DNA from: Bacteroidales bacterium
Lineage (GTDB): Bacteria > Bacteroidota > Bacteroidia > Bacteroidales > BM520
DNA length: 64,000 nt
Assembly: GCA_016285515.1 (NCBI GenBank)
Contig: JAEEQW010000007.1
Span: forward strand, 62,001-126,000
Direction of reading: 5' to 3'
This document shows, piece by piece, positions 45,815 to 55,838 of the stretch; the first letter of the stretch is position 1, and each line of letters opens with the position of its first letter. Below the pieces are notes generated by a model. That model did no database searches. It was not told where the DNA came from and saw only the letters and a list, made by a program, of their open reading frames with translations. The position numbers were made by a program, and so were the translations under genes.

Positions 45815-46292
45815 TCACCGGAACCACATCCTTGGCAAGTCCATAGTTCAATTTCTTCAGCTCTTTTCCTAACGAATCGTAGAAAATCCACTCTCCGACT
45901 CGTTCGCCATGCTTATAGTCACCTATAATATACAGTTCCCCGTTTTCGTGATATACCCTTCTGGTGCCTTCTGCATAACCATCCTTATAATTACCGCGGC
46001 TCCATATTCTGCCATTACGATACCACGCAGTCCATTCACCGTCCCGCGCTCCGTTCTTATGACGACCTTCTATCTTCTTTGTGCCATCATTATAATATTG
46101 GACTTCCCGACAATTCGTACTGTCAGTGCCTGAATAATAAAACACGAGTTTGGGCTGCCTCTTTTCATTTCCATCCAATAAGTTGGAACCATTATCATAA
46201 TATTCAGCGACATGAGCCGTTTCACTGTCACATGAAACAAAAGCTACAGTTATCATTAAAACACTTATTATCAGAATTTTAATTCTTTTCAT
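45804..46292 (-). CDS. YwqK/MORN-repeat lipoprotein
   Basis: The 162-residue protein has a lipoprotein signal with a cysteine after VAFVS (lipobox). Four to five short repeats follow (NGARDGEWTAWYRNG, GNYKDGYAEGTRRVYHENG and similar) of the MORN_2/YwqK type. YwqK is named an antitoxin in Bacillus, but this repeat family is common in Bacteroidota surface proteins and toxin-antitoxin function is not implied. It starts two bases after the pyrC stop, in the same operon. The start at 46292 is chosen over a TTG 12 bases upstream that would overlap pyrC. Confidence 0.82.
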   Translation of the reverse strand: MKRIKILIISVLMITVAFVSCDSETAHVAEYYDNGSNLLDGNEKRQPKLVFYYSGTDSTNCREVQYYNDGTKKIEGRHKNGARDGEWTAWYRNGRIWSRGNYKDGYAEGTRRVYHENGELYIIGDYKHGERVGEWIFYDSLGKELKKLNYGLAKDVVPVTNE

Positions 46293-46294
46293 TT

Positions 46295-47635
46295 TTAATT
46301 CCAATTAAAAATTAATCTTTTACCATTCGGCGTACCCACGATGGAATTTCCATCATACACCATACACCCGTTTACAAATGTATATCTAATCTTTGAAGTA
46401 AAAACAGTTCCGTCATAAGGAGACCATCCACACTTATAATAATAATTGCCGCGTGTCACCTGAGTTTCAGAATGCAGGTCCACAACAGTCAGGTCAGCAG
46501 CATAGCCTTCCCTCACAAAACCTCTGTTGTGAATTTTGTAACATATTGCAGGATTATGGGACATCCATACAGGAATCATCTCAAGTTTGAATATTCCATT
46601 CTTTGACATTTCCAGCATTGCAAGCAGGGAATGTTGGATTGAAGGCATACCCGAAGGTGCCTGATAATAAGGGCGCATCTTCTCATCCAGAGTATGAGGC
46701 GCATGATCAGTACCTATGGTGTCTATCAAACCCTCTGCCAGAGCCTGCCGCAAAGCGAGTTTGTCAGATTCACCCTTTATTGCAGGATTGCATTTTATCA
46801 GATTCGACTTGGTTGCATAATCCCTCTCATCGTACCAGAGATGATTGACTGTAACCTCAGCTGTAATTCTTTTATCCTGAATTAATTCCGGTGAAAACAA
46901 AGACAATTCTTTCTCAGTGGTGACATGAAGAACATGAAGTCTTGAATTATGCATTTTAGCGAGTTCAACTATTTTCTTGGAGGCATTGAAGCATACCTCC
47001 GAGTTGCGAATAAACGGATGCACTGAAGCATCAGGGTTGTCGCCATATAATTTCCTTGCAATCTGCAAATTCTGACGTATAAGCTCCTCATCCTCGGAAT
47101 GCACCGCAATCAGTATAGGAGACTCGGCAAATATTCTGTCAAGCACAGCCTCATCATCAGTCAGCATATTGCCTGTAGAAGAGCCGACAAACACCTTGAT
47201 TCCGGGTACCAAATGTGGATTTACAGACTTTATTTCAACAATATTGTCATTTGTAGCACCAAGATAAAATCCGTAATTGGCATAGCACCTGCCTTCGGCA
47301 TAACGGTATTTTTCTTCAACAAGCTGATTCGTGGTCGTCTGTGGATTCGTATTTGGCATATCCATAAAAGAAGTCACTCCGCCTGCAACGGCAGCTCGGC
47401 TTTCAGATTCCATATCAGCCTTATAAGTAAACCCAGGGTCACGGAAATGCACATGCTCGTCAATAACACCAGGAAACAGATAAAGTCCCGTCAGGTCTAT
47501 TTCTGTGGCCCCCGGCTTACCTGAGAGCGACAACGTGCTGTCAATTCCGGTGATTATCCCGTCTGAGATATGGATATTGGCAACAAATTGCCTTCCTTCA
47601 TTTACGACAAATGCATTACGAAGCAGAAAATCCAT
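46295..47635 (-). CDS. pyrC: Dihydroorotase
   Basis: The 446-residue amidohydrolase has DEHVHFRDPG (metal-binding His pair), AAVAGGVTSFMDMPNTNP, HVLHVTTEKE and GTDHAPHTLDEK (catalytic Asp). It cyclises carbamoyl-aspartate to dihydroorotate in pyrimidine synthesis. It belongs to the class I (longer) group. Its start overlaps the mannosyltransferase gene by 20 bases. Confidence 0.95.
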   Translation of the reverse strand: MDFLLRNAFVVNEGRQFVANIHISDGIITGIDSTLSLSGKPGATEIDLTGLYLFPGVIDEHVHFRDPGFTYKADMESESRAAVAGGVTSFMDMPNTNPQTTTNQLVEEKYRYAEGRCYANYGFYLGATNDNIVEIKSVNPHLVPGIKVFVGSSTGNMLTDDEAVLDRIFAESPILIAVHSEDEELIRQNLQIARKLYGDNPDASVHPFIRNSEVCFNASKKIVELAKMHNSRLHVLHVTTEKELSLFSPELIQDKRITAEVTVNHLWYDERDYATKSNLIKCNPAIKGESDKLALRQALAEGLIDTIGTDHAPHTLDEKMRPYYQAPSGMPSIQHSLLAMLEMSKNGIFKLEMIPVWMSHNPAICYKIHNRGFVREGYAADLTVVDLHSETQVTRGNYYYKCGWSPYDGTVFTSKIRYTFVNGCMVYDGNSIVGTPNGKRLIFNWN

Positions 47636-48359
47636 AATGCAGTTTCTTGATATTTCTGAAAGTAAGGTTAATCACACCGAATACAGCCTCACCGAAAATG
47701 CTGCCACTCATCTTTGACGTGCCTTCGGTTCTGTCATAGAAGATAATAGGCACTTCCTTGATTTTTCCGCCAAGTTTCCATACCGTATATTTCATTTCAA
47801 TCTGGAAAGCATAGCCGGTAAACTTAATATTGTCGAAATTGATGGCACGCAAAGCGCGGGATGTATAGCACATAAAGCCCGCTGTCGTATCCCTGACTGG
47901 AATTCTTGTTACAATTCTGACGTACTTGGAGGCATAATACGACAGCAGAATACGTTTCATGGGCCAGTTGACAACGTTCACACCGCTGACATATCTTGAC
48001 CCTATAGCCACATCATTGCCTTCTTCAGCACAAGCACGATACAGTCTTATCAGATCATCCGGATTATGTGAAAAGTCGGCATCCATCTCGAAAATGTAAT
48101 CATAATTCTGTTCCAGCGCCCACTTGAAACCAAGAATATATGCCGTACCCAAGCCCAGTTTCCCTTCACGTTCCCTGATAAAAAGACGTTCAGGGAATTC
48201 CTCCATTAATTTCTTCACGATTCCAGCCGTCCCGTCAGGAGAATTGTCATCGACAATAAGAATGTTGAATTCGCCTTCTTTCTGAAATACAGTGCGAATA
48301 ATCTTCTCAATGTTCTCCTTCTCGTTATAGGTAGGTATAATCACAAGCTTTCTATCCAT
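47616..48359 (-). CDS. Polyprenol-phosphate mannosyltransferase (Dpm1/Ppm1-like, GT2)
   Basis: The 247-residue GT-A enzyme begins MDRKLVIIPTYNEKENIEKI. LIVDDNSPDGTAG binds the nucleotide, and FEMDADFSHNP is the DxD region typical of dolichol/polyprenol-phosphate mannose synthases. It has no C-terminal membrane domain. It would transfer mannose from GDP-mannose to a polyprenyl phosphate. The start at 48359 is used because the extension upstream is unconserved and phenylalanine-rich. It is first in the operon with pyrC and the YwqK-like gene. Confidence 0.9.
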   Translation of the reverse strand: MDRKLVIIPTYNEKENIEKIIRTVFQKEGEFNILIVDDNSPDGTAGIVKKLMEEFPERLFIREREGKLGLGTAYILGFKWALEQNYDYIFEMDADFSHNPDDLIRLYRACAEEGNDVAIGSRYVSGVNVVNWPMKRILLSYYASKYVRIVTRIPVRDTTAGFMCYTSRALRAINFDNIKFTGYAFQIEMKYTVWKLGGKIKEVPIIFYDRTEGTSKMSGSIFGEAVFGVINLTFRNIKKLHYGFSAS

Positions 48360-48451
48360 AATTCCGAATTTTATCTTTTGAAATAATCTACAAAAATAAT
48401 CAAAAAAATAATTTTCAGCCAAATTATCATGCTTAAATACTATCTTTTAAC

Positions 48452-48459
48452 TATCTTTG
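48452..48459 (+). promoter_or_regulatory. -7 promoter element for glyA
   Basis: TATCTTTG, 75 bases before the start, giving an A/T-rich leader of about 70 bases. Confidence 0.6.
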
Positions 48460-48534
48460 CAAGATTATATCTATACAACGATAAAACGGATAAATAATAT
48501 ATATTTCAGTAATAAATAAAACATTTTAAGAAAA

Positions 48535-49839
48535 ATGAAACGCGACGAAAAAGTATTTGAAGTCATTCAAAAAGAAAGAGAACGCCAGACTAATGGCATT
48601 GAGCTGATTGCATCCGAGAACTTTGTCAGTGACCAGGTTCTTGAAGCAATGGGTTCTGTTATGACAAACAAGTATGCTGAAGGATATCCTGGAGCAAGGT
48701 ATTATGGTGGTTGTCAGAATGTTGACATCACTGAAAACATTGCCATTGACAGGGCGAAGGAGCTGTATGGAGCCGAATGGGTTAACATTCAGCCTCACAG
48801 CGGCGCACAGGCAAACATGGCTGTATTGCTTGCATGCCTGGAGCCTGGAGACACATTCATGGGCCTGGATCTGTCACATGGCGGTCACCTGTCACACGGC
48901 TCACCTGTCAACTCCTCAGGTATTCTTTACAAACCGGTTGGATACATGGTTGACGAAAAGACAGGAAGAGTTGATTATGACGCTTTCGAGAAACTCGCTC
49001 TTGAAACAAAGCCAAAACTTATAATCTGCGGTGCATCAGCATATTCACGTGACTGGGATTACAAGCGTATGAGAGAAGTTGCCGACAAAATTGGAGCCAT
49101 CCTCATGGCCGATATTTCACACCCTTCAGGACTTATCGCAAGAGGTCTCCTCAACGACCCTATGCCTTACTGCCACATCGTAACCACAACAACCCACAAG
49201 ACACTGAGAGGTCCTCGTGGCGGTATGATTCTCATAGGCCACGATTTCGACAACCCTTACGGCAAGGTCACAAAGAAAGGTGTCATCCGCAAAATGTCAT
49301 CACTGCTTGATTCAGCTGTCTTCCCTGGCGTTCAGGGCGGTCCATTAGAACACGTTATCGCAGCTAAGGCTGTCGCTCTCGGTGAAGCTCTTTCCGATGA
49401 CTACAAAACTTATGTTGAACAAGTCAAGAAGAATGCAAAGGTTATGTGCGACGAATTCATCCGCAAGGGTTATGGCGTCGTATCAGGCGGCACCGACAAT
49501 CACCTGATGCTCATCGACCTTCGCAAGAACTTCCCGCTGGTTACAGGTAAGATGGTTGAAAACACTCTCGTCAGAGCCGACATCACTGTCAACAAGAACA
49601 TGGTTCCATTCGACTCACGCACACCATTCCAGACATCCGGTCTGCGCATAGGCACCCCTGCAATCACCACACGTGGCCTCAAGGAAGCCGATATGCCTGT
49701 CATCGTCGATATGATTGACAATGTCATCAGCAACATCAAACCTGACGGCAACCAATGCACCATTGATGAGGATGTCATCATCGAAACCCGCAAAAAGGTC
49801 AACGCAATGATGTCACCACGTCCATTATTCGCTTGGTAA
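48535..49839 (+). CDS. glyA: Serine hydroxymethyltransferase
   Basis: The 434-residue PLP enzyme has [11 protein letters not shown] near the start, [23 protein letters not shown], and the cofactor lysine in [13 protein letters not shown]. It interconverts serine and glycine with tetrahydrofolate. Codon use is highly regular, as for an abundant protein. A terminator follows directly. Confidence 0.98.
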   Translation: MKRDEKVFEVIQKERERQTNGIELIASENFVSDQVLEAMGSVMTNKYAEGYPGARYYGGCQNVDITENIAIDRAKELYGAEWVNIQPHSGAQANMAVLLACLEPGDTFMGLDLSHGGHLSHGSPVNSSGILYKPVGYMVDEKTGRVDYDAFEKLALETKPKLIICGASAYSRDWDYKRMREVADKIGAILMADISHPSGLIARGLLNDPMPYCHIVTTTTHKTLRGPRGGMILIGHDFDNPYGKVTKKGVIRKMSSLLDSAVFPGVQGGPLEHVIAAKAVALGEALSDDYKTYVEQVKKNAKVMCDEFIRKGYGVVSGGTDNHLMLIDLRKNFPLVTGKMVENTLVRADITVNKNMVPFDSRTPFQTSGLRIGTPAITTRGLKEADMPVIVDMIDNVISNIKPDGNQCTIDEDVIIETRKKVNAMMSPRPLFAW

Positions 49840-49853
49840 CCAACAAAAATGCA

Positions 49854-49898
49854 AAGACGCAGCATACTATTGTCAAATTATGGTATGCCGCGTCTTTT
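49854..49898 (+). terminator. Intrinsic terminator after glyA
   Basis: Arms AAGACGCAGCATAC and GTATGCCGCGTCTT pair at 13 of 14 positions around a 15-base loop, followed by T residues. Confidence 0.85.
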
Positions 49899-49923
49899 CC
49901 TTAATCACTAAAGAATAAGAAAT

Positions 49924-50628
49924 ATGTCAACCCTTCTCATTCTATCTCTGGCACCAGTCGCAATCATAGCATTTTACATCTATAACCGCGACCTGTATGA
50001 CAAGGAACCTGCAAAGCTCCTCCTGAGAGGTTTGCTATGGGGTGCTCTCGTCTGTTTCCCAGCGTCATCTATTGAAAAGTTTCTCGTCCAATTCAACAGT
50101 TCGCCTTTTTACGAGGCTTTTGTAGTTGCAGGTTTCACGGAAGAAATGCTCAAATATCTCGCACTGTATTTTCTTATATGGAAAAACGAGGAATTCAACG
50201 AAAAATTCGACGGAATAGTTTATGGCGTATATGTGGCTCTTGGTTTTGCCGGACTGGAAAACATACTGTATGTAATGGAAGGCGGGCTTGGTACAGCAAT
50301 AACGAGAGCAGTAACTGCAGTCCCAGCACACGCAATATTCGGATTGACAATGGGTTATTACTTTGGTATGGCAAAATTTGACGAAACAAACCGTACCTCT
50401 TATATAATCAAGTCAATCATAATCCCTATCATACTTCACGGATTATATGACTATTGCCTGATGACAAGTTACACATGGCTGACAGCATTATTCATACCAT
50501 ACGTAATATTCCTGTGGATTCATGCTTTCAAAAAACTCAAATCTGTGGAACAGGCCCCTCTTGACGAGAACGAGGACGAGGATGACAATTACAATTATAG
50601 AGGTCAGAAGTGGATTATAAAGCCATAA
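49924..50628 (+). CDS. prsW: PrsW family intramembrane protease
   Basis: The 234-residue protein has about seven helices. The family motifs are present: FTEEMLKY (E-E-x-x-K), FAGLENILY, PAHAIFGLTMGYYFG and ILHGLYDY. PrsW proteases cleave anti-sigma factors within the membrane; the substrate here is unknown. The C-terminal tail is acidic (ENEDEDDN). The FtsB-like gene starts four bases after its stop. Confidence 0.9.
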   Translation: MSTLLILSLAPVAIIAFYIYNRDLYDKEPAKLLLRGLLWGALVCFPASSIEKFLVQFNSSPFYEAFVVAGFTEEMLKYLALYFLIWKNEEFNEKFDGIVYGVYVALGFAGLENILYVMEGGLGTAITRAVTAVPAHAIFGLTMGYYFGMAKFDETNRTSYIIKSIIIPIILHGLYDYCLMTSYTWLTALFIPYVIFLWIHAFKKLKSVEQAPLDENEDEDDNYNYRGQKWIIKP

Positions 50629-50632
50629 CATT

Positions 50633-50932
50633 ATGAAAAGAATCAACTGGCGACGTATATTACTGAACAAGTACTTCATTCTGACACTTGTATTTGCCCT
50701 TTTAATCATATTTTTCGACAAATACAACCTATTGAAGCTTCATAAGATGAACAAGGAACTAAGGGGTATGCAGGAACAACTCGACAAATACAACGAAGAA
50801 TACGAAAAAGACAGCATAACCCTTGAAAGGCTGAAAAACGACCCGAAATTCCGAGAGGAATACGCACGTGAACATTATTTCATGAAGAAGAAAAACGAAG
50901 AGGTGTATATCATCCAATCCCCTGACGAATGA
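50633..50932 (+). CDS. Septum formation initiator family protein (FtsB/DivIC-like)
   Basis: The 99-residue protein has one membrane helix (about 15-32, YFILTLVFALLIIFF) and a following coiled coil (LHKMNKELRGMQEQLDKYNE in part). It ends in the conserved EEYAREHYFMKKKNEEVYII block. It links the divisome subunits FtsL and FtsQ. Length fits. It is co-transcribed with prsW. Confidence 0.9.
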   Translation: MKRINWRRILLNKYFILTLVFALLIIFFDKYNLLKLHKMNKELRGMQEQLDKYNEEYEKDSITLERLKNDPKFREEYAREHYFMKKKNEEVYIIQSPDE

Positions 50933-51013
50933 CCTGTAGGGATAGGCCATCATCCCCCAATATGTAAATCATCATTTACCGGAATGTGCAATACTATAAC
51001 CATTGCTATCACA

Positions 51014-53506
51014 TCAATACGGGTCAACGTCAATAACTAACATAACACCTTTGTATTGCGGTTTCATCAAAAAGGCAGTATAGATATCAACAAATTTCGA
51101 TTTTAATGCGGCGAAATTCTTATTCCGCTCGATTTTTATCATTATATCCTTGATATACACATTATTGACACGAGGAATGGAGCCATATTCCGGTCCAAGC
51201 ACTCTGTCACCTAATTCCTGACGGAGCAACGATGCAAAAACCTTTGATGCCTCATTGACAACCGCAGGATCCTTATGTTTTACCTTCACATTTATCAACC
51301 TGTACAGCGGTGGATACTTATGCGCTTGACGTTCAATAATCTGGCTGTAATACATTTTTTCATAATCATTATCCACAGTATAAACTATGGCGGAATGATA
51401 TGGTGAAAAAGTCTGAATGATAACCTTGCCACGGTCTTTTTTTCTCCCTGCCCTACCGCTGACCTGCGTCAGTTCCTGAAAAGCTCTTTCAAAAGCCCTG
51501 AAATCAGGGTAATACAACAATGTGTCGGCATTGACAACAGCTACAAGCAATATGTTCTCAAAATCCAACCCTTTGGTAATCATCTGAGTACCGACAAGAA
51601 TATCTATCTTTCCTGAAGTAAACTCACTGATAATCTCATTAAAGGCATTTTTCCGTCTTGTGGTGTCAAGGTCCATCCTTTTTATTACGGCATCGGGGAA
51701 CAAAGTCTGAAGATCCTCTTCAACCTTTTCAGTCCCAAAGCCTTTCATCACAAGATTTGTACTGTGACAGCGCGGACAGGCACCCGGTATCTCGGTATGG
51801 TAGCCGCAATAATGGCAGCGCATCTGATTGAACACCTTATGATATATTAGCGACACATCACAGTTCATGCAAGTAGGAACCCATCCGCAGACCTCACACT
51901 CCAGTCTCAGCGAAAAACCGCGTCTGTTCTGGAACACCAGCACCTGACGCTTTGCATCCAATGCAGCCTGTATGGCATCAATCAACTCTACTGAATAATT
52001 GTCAGCCTTTATTCTGTCGAAACGCTTTTCATCCTTCATGTCAACGACACGGATTTCGGGAGTCGTCAAGCCGCCATAACGTTCCTTCAGCGTTACAAGT
52101 CCATACTTGTTATTCTTGGCATTATAATACGACTCAATGGAAGGTGTTGCTGAGCCCAGCACAACTTTGGAATTATACAATCCTGCCAAATATACCGCAC
52201 AATCCCTCGCATTATAACGTGGAGAAAATTCATTTTGCTTGTACGAATAATCATGTTCATCGTCAACTATAATCAGACCCAGGTTGTTGAAAGGCAGAAA
52301 AATAGAGGAACGTGTACCGACAATTATATTGCATCCCTCATCAAAATCAGCATTGTTGTCAAGCACTGAATTCCATATTTCCACCTTCTCATTATGATTG
52401 AATTTGGAATGAAGTACCCCGACCCGATGTCCGAAGTAATTGACAGTGCGGGCGACAATCTGAGTAGTCAGAGCAATGTCGGGAAGAAGAAGCAGCACCT
52501 GTTTTTTATTTTTAACAGCCTCCTCTATCAGTTTGAAATATATTTCAGTCTTGCCGCTCGAAGTCACACCATGAAGCAATATCACATTCTTATCCACCAT
52601 ACCAGTTTTAATCTCCTCAAGGGCAAGGCTCTGCGCATCAGTAAGTTGCAGATTGTCAATGCAATCAGAAGCATCACTCTTCTCTATCCTGTCAACTTTG
52701 CGTTTGGATATTGTGATTACATTCTTCTTCACTAAAGCATTTGCAATGGCTCTGTCGCATTTCACTTCATTCTGAATCAATTTGAGAGGTATTGACGGAA
52801 ACTGGTCGGACTGAGCACCTGCACACTTAAAATATGCAAGCATAAATTCCATCTGCCTGTAGGAACGCTTTTCAAGCGAATTGAAAAGTTCGTTCATCGC
52901 TGTATCATTGCGGAAGGGCTCATTGATTTCCACAACATCCTCATATTTCGGACGATACGGATTCTTTATTTCCTCGACAAAATCCACCACCCCAGATGAG
53001 ACCAATGACTGAATGAATTTATACACATTATTCACATCTATTATCGACTCAACCTGCTTAATCGTGAGCTTCTTATTTTCATTCAAGGCGTCAAGAAGAT
53101 TATAGACTCTGTCGTCAAATCCGTCAACCTCACCAAGAAAATCCGGATTGACCGTAATATAAGTCTCACTGGAAATTTTGAACAAGGAAGGCAATGCGAT
53201 ATTCATCACATCTCCGATATTAGCTATGTAATATGATGATATCCAGCGCCACAGCGACAATTGGATTTCTGACACTATAGGTCTTTCATCAATGACGTAA
53301 AGGATGGATTTCAGCACATAACCAAACTCCATGTCGGGAGAATCGAAGACTCTGACTACGACACCGGAATAATACTTCTTTTTGCCGAACGGTACTATAA
53401 CCCTGACGCCAACTCTCAGCTTATCAGCCAAATCTTCCGGAACCTGGTAAGTGAAGGTCTCCTGCAGAGGCAACGGGAGCAGTATCTCGGCACATTTCAT
53501 ATTCAA
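51014..53506 (-). CDS. priA: Primosomal protein N' (PriA helicase)
   Basis: The 830-residue helicase has the N-terminal DNA-binding domain (1-110), Walker A GVTSSGKTEIYF, motif II VDDEHDYSYKQ, and a zinc-binding region with CEVCGWVPTCMNC and CHYCGYHTEIPGACPRCHS. Motif V/VI is GTQMITKGLDF and QVSGRAGR. It restarts stalled replication forks. Motif II reads DDEH where the usual PriA has DEEH. It overlaps the methyltransferase gene by four bases. Confidence 0.95.
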   Translation of the reverse strand: MNMKCAEILLPLPLQETFTYQVPEDLADKLRVGVRVIVPFGKKKYYSGVVVRVFDSPDMEFGYVLKSILYVIDERPIVSEIQLSLWRWISSYYIANIGDVMNIALPSLFKISSETYITVNPDFLGEVDGFDDRVYNLLDALNENKKLTIKQVESIIDVNNVYKFIQSLVSSGVVDFVEEIKNPYRPKYEDVVEINEPFRNDTAMNELFNSLEKRSYRQMEFMLAYFKCAGAQSDQFPSIPLKLIQNEVKCDRAIANALVKKNVITISKRKVDRIEKSDASDCIDNLQLTDAQSLALEEIKTGMVDKNVILLHGVTSSGKTEIYFKLIEEAVKNKKQVLLLLPDIALTTQIVARTVNYFGHRVGVLHSKFNHNEKVEIWNSVLDNNADFDEGCNIIVGTRSSIFLPFNNLGLIIVDDEHDYSYKQNEFSPRYNARDCAVYLAGLYNSKVVLGSATPSIESYYNAKNNKYGLVTLKERYGGLTTPEIRVVDMKDEKRFDRIKADNYSVELIDAIQAALDAKRQVLVFQNRRGFSLRLECEVCGWVPTCMNCDVSLIYHKVFNQMRCHYCGYHTEIPGACPRCHSTNLVMKGFGTEKVEEDLQTLFPDAVIKRMDLDTTRRKNAFNEIISEFTSGKIDILVGTQMITKGLDFENILLVAVVNADTLLYYPDFRAFERAFQELTQVSGRAGRKKDRGKVIIQTFSPYHSAIVYTVDNDYEKMYYSQIIERQAHKYPPLYRLINVKVKHKDPAVVNEASKVFASLLRQELGDRVLGPEYGSIPRVNNVYIKDIMIKIERNKNFAALKSKFVDIYTAFLMKPQYKGVMLVIDVDPY

Positions 53507-54633
53507 TACATCCTATACCCCATGAACCTGCATTCAAGAGGGCCGTTGAAGAGCTTTCTTTTTGACGAAGCATGAAGTCCGATAGAATCAACTGCATCCT
53601 TGTCGGAAGATATAACCCAACAAGAAAAACCGTTGAAATGATGTTTGAACGTATCACCGATAAGTTTGTACAAATCAGTCAGATTTTCTTTGTCAGTACG
53701 GACACCATACGGAGGGTTGGTGATAATATATCCATCACTGATTTCAGGGAAACAGTCACCAAAAGCATACTGTTCAACTTTGATAAAATCGGAAAATCCG
53801 GCATTTTTTATATTGGCATTGGCATAATTCACTGCTTTGTCGGAAATATCCGAGCCAATGATTGGCGGCGCATCATAAATAATCTTCGACTTGGCTTCTT
53901 CAACTATTTCATTGAAAACTGCCCTGTTATAAGATTTCAATTTCTGAAATGCAAAAAAGTCACGATAAAGTCCCGGGGCAACATTCATGGCAATCATTGC
54001 GCCTTCGACAAGTATTGTACCAGAACCGCAGAATGGATCATACAACGGGACATTCTTGGGCCATCCGCTAAGATAAATCATGCCTGCTGCAAGCACCTCA
54101 TTGAGAGGTGACGATACCGCACATACCTTATACCCTCTCTTGAACAGAGGCAGTCCGGAAGTATTAAGGTACAGACTGAACTTGTCGCGATAAATATGAA
54201 CATTCACCATCACATTAGGATTTTCCTTGTCAACAGAAGGCCTAACGCCAAAAGTGTCTCTCAGCTGGTCAACAATCGCATCTTTAACCTTCAGGGATGC
54301 ATACAAAGAATTGTCGATAAACGGACATTGGTTGACTATTGCATTGACACAGAATGAGTCGTATGGACGAAAATATTTCTCCCAAATGACATCCATCACC
54401 AAATCGTAAATGTCATCAGATGAATTCACAATGCCCGTGTTTAATTCCACAAGAATCTGCAAGGCAGTTCTGCAATACATGTTAGTTCTGTACATTATGG
54501 TTCTGTCGCCTTCAAAAGAGACTGCACGGGTGAGGATATGAGTATTTTCTGCACCCAATTCAATCAATTCATTTTCAAGCACTTCCTCAAGTCCAGAAAA
54601 TGTAGTCGCAATATATTTATATTCGAGATTCAT
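53503..54633 (-). CDS. THUMP-domain RNA methyltransferase (RlmL N-terminal/YpsC type)
   Basis: The 376-residue protein has a ferredoxin-like and THUMP domain (1-160) with LEEVLENELIELGAE, and a SAM-binding Rossmann domain with PLYDPFCGSGTILVEGA and the catalytic NPPYGVR. Relatives methylate N2 of a guanine in 23S rRNA. It lacks the RlmK half of the E. coli fusion. It is co-transcribed with priA by a four-base overlap. Confidence 0.92.
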   Translation of the reverse strand: MNLEYKYIATTFSGLEEVLENELIELGAENTHILTRAVSFEGDRTIMYRTNMYCRTALQILVELNTGIVNSSDDIYDLVMDVIWEKYFRPYDSFCVNAIVNQCPFIDNSLYASLKVKDAIVDQLRDTFGVRPSVDKENPNVMVNVHIYRDKFSLYLNTSGLPLFKRGYKVCAVSSPLNEVLAAGMIYLSGWPKNVPLYDPFCGSGTILVEGAMIAMNVAPGLYRDFFAFQKLKSYNRAVFNEIVEEAKSKIIYDAPPIIGSDISDKAVNYANANIKNAGFSDFIKVEQYAFGDCFPEISDGYIITNPPYGVRTDKENLTDLYKLIGDTFKHHFNGFSCWVISSDKDAVDSIGLHASSKRKLFNGPLECRFMGYRMY

Positions 54634-54646
54634 TTTTTATGATTAA

Positions 54647-55765
54647 TTATTCAATTTTCATATTCCTTGTCCACTCATCAATAATTTCATATTTGCTGAA
54701 GAACTCCTTGGCGATAACCTTTATTATGGTATAAGCCGGTATTGCTATGAGCATTCCCAAAACACCCGCAAAGCTGCCAGCGATAAGAATCACAAGGAAT
54801 ATTTCCAGAGGATGTATATGCAGACTCCTTGAAAATATTGTCGGTTGCAAGAAAAAGTTATCTATCCAATTTGACACGATGAATACTGCAGCAATCAGTA
54901 CTCCATGGATAATCAGGCTGTTATCTACAATTCCGCCGCCAAGTTTGGAGGCTATGCCAATGATGACCGCCAGGACAGTGGCTATCAACGGTCCCACGTA
55001 TGGGATAACATTGAGACAAGCCCCCATAAGTGCAAGCGGCAATGCACCATTCACTCCTATGATTGACAATCCAATGCTTTCAAGAACAAACATCCCCAAT
55101 ATATCCAGAAGAAGGCCTATGATATATTTGCTCAAGAATCTTCCGACATGACCGACAGCAGTTACCATCCTTTCATGATTTCCCTCGCTTACAAAAAGTA
55201 GAACTATTTTGATAAACAAGTCGTCTTCCTTCAAAAAGAAAAATGATATGAAAATGATGGAGAAAGCTGACACGAAAAAACCGCCTAAGGAACTGATGGC
55301 ACTGGATATAAATGAAGTCACCGATGAAGCATTGATAATGGATGTCAGATGATTTCCTATAACCTTCAGCAAGTCATCATCCGTTCCTATTAGCTTCAGA
55401 CGTCTCAGCACATCAGTCACCTTGTGTATGGGTTCTTCAAGATAAGTCATTATATTTTGGATGTTTATCGATGAAATAACATCCACCTGTCTGACAAACA
55501 AAGGAACAAAAAGCATGATTATCAGGATTAGAACCACCATCATCAGCACCAATGTGATGATAGCTGCCAACCCTGGAGACACATATTTGGTTTTGGATAT
55601 CTTTCTTTTTCTGAGGAAACTGACTATTGGAGATCCAATGCTGGAAATTACGGCAGCAATTAGGACATACCATACAACAAAAGTGAATTTAAAGACCAAA
55701 AGTGCAAGTATTGCCAATGAAATGGCTATTCCAACATATTTAACAACTTTCTTATCATCAAGCAT
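54647..55765 (-). CDS. AI-2E/PerM family membrane transporter
   Basis: The 372-residue protein has about eight helices. The conserved GACLNVIPYVGPLIATVLAV and FFLKEDDLF stretches identify the PerM family. Members carry small metabolites or ions; autoinducer-2 export is shown for only a few. The ATG at 55765 is preferred to a TTG 12 bases upstream. It is followed by the methyltransferase gene 13 bases later. Confidence 0.9.
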   Translation of the reverse strand: MLDDKKVVKYVGIAISLAILALLVFKFTFVVWYVLIAAVISSIGSPIVSFLRKRKISKTKYVSPGLAAIITLVLMMVVLILIIMLFVPLFVRQVDVISSINIQNIMTYLEEPIHKVTDVLRRLKLIGTDDDLLKVIGNHLTSIINASSVTSFISSAISSLGGFFVSAFSIIFISFFFLKEDDLFIKIVLLFVSEGNHERMVTAVGHVGRFLSKYIIGLLLDILGMFVLESIGLSIIGVNGALPLALMGACLNVIPYVGPLIATVLAVIIGIASKLGGGIVDNSLIIHGVLIAAVFIVSNWIDNFFLQPTIFSRSLHIHPLEIFLVILIAGSFAGVLGMLIAIPAYTIIKVIAKEFFSKYEIIDEWTRNMKIE

Positions 55766-55838
55766 ATATATAATCAATTAACTATCAATTGGATCTAAAT
55801 ATATTATCTGTTCCCGGCATGAAACCATACTCAAAAAA

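Noticed and set aside
45804..46292. YwqK-like gene as half of a toxin-antitoxin pair
   Set aside because: It has a lipoprotein signal and sits in a pyrC operon with no toxin-like partner.
53572..54111. Plus-strand 179-codon frame
   Set aside because: It is antisense to the RNA methyltransferase catalytic domain with its NPPYGVR motif.
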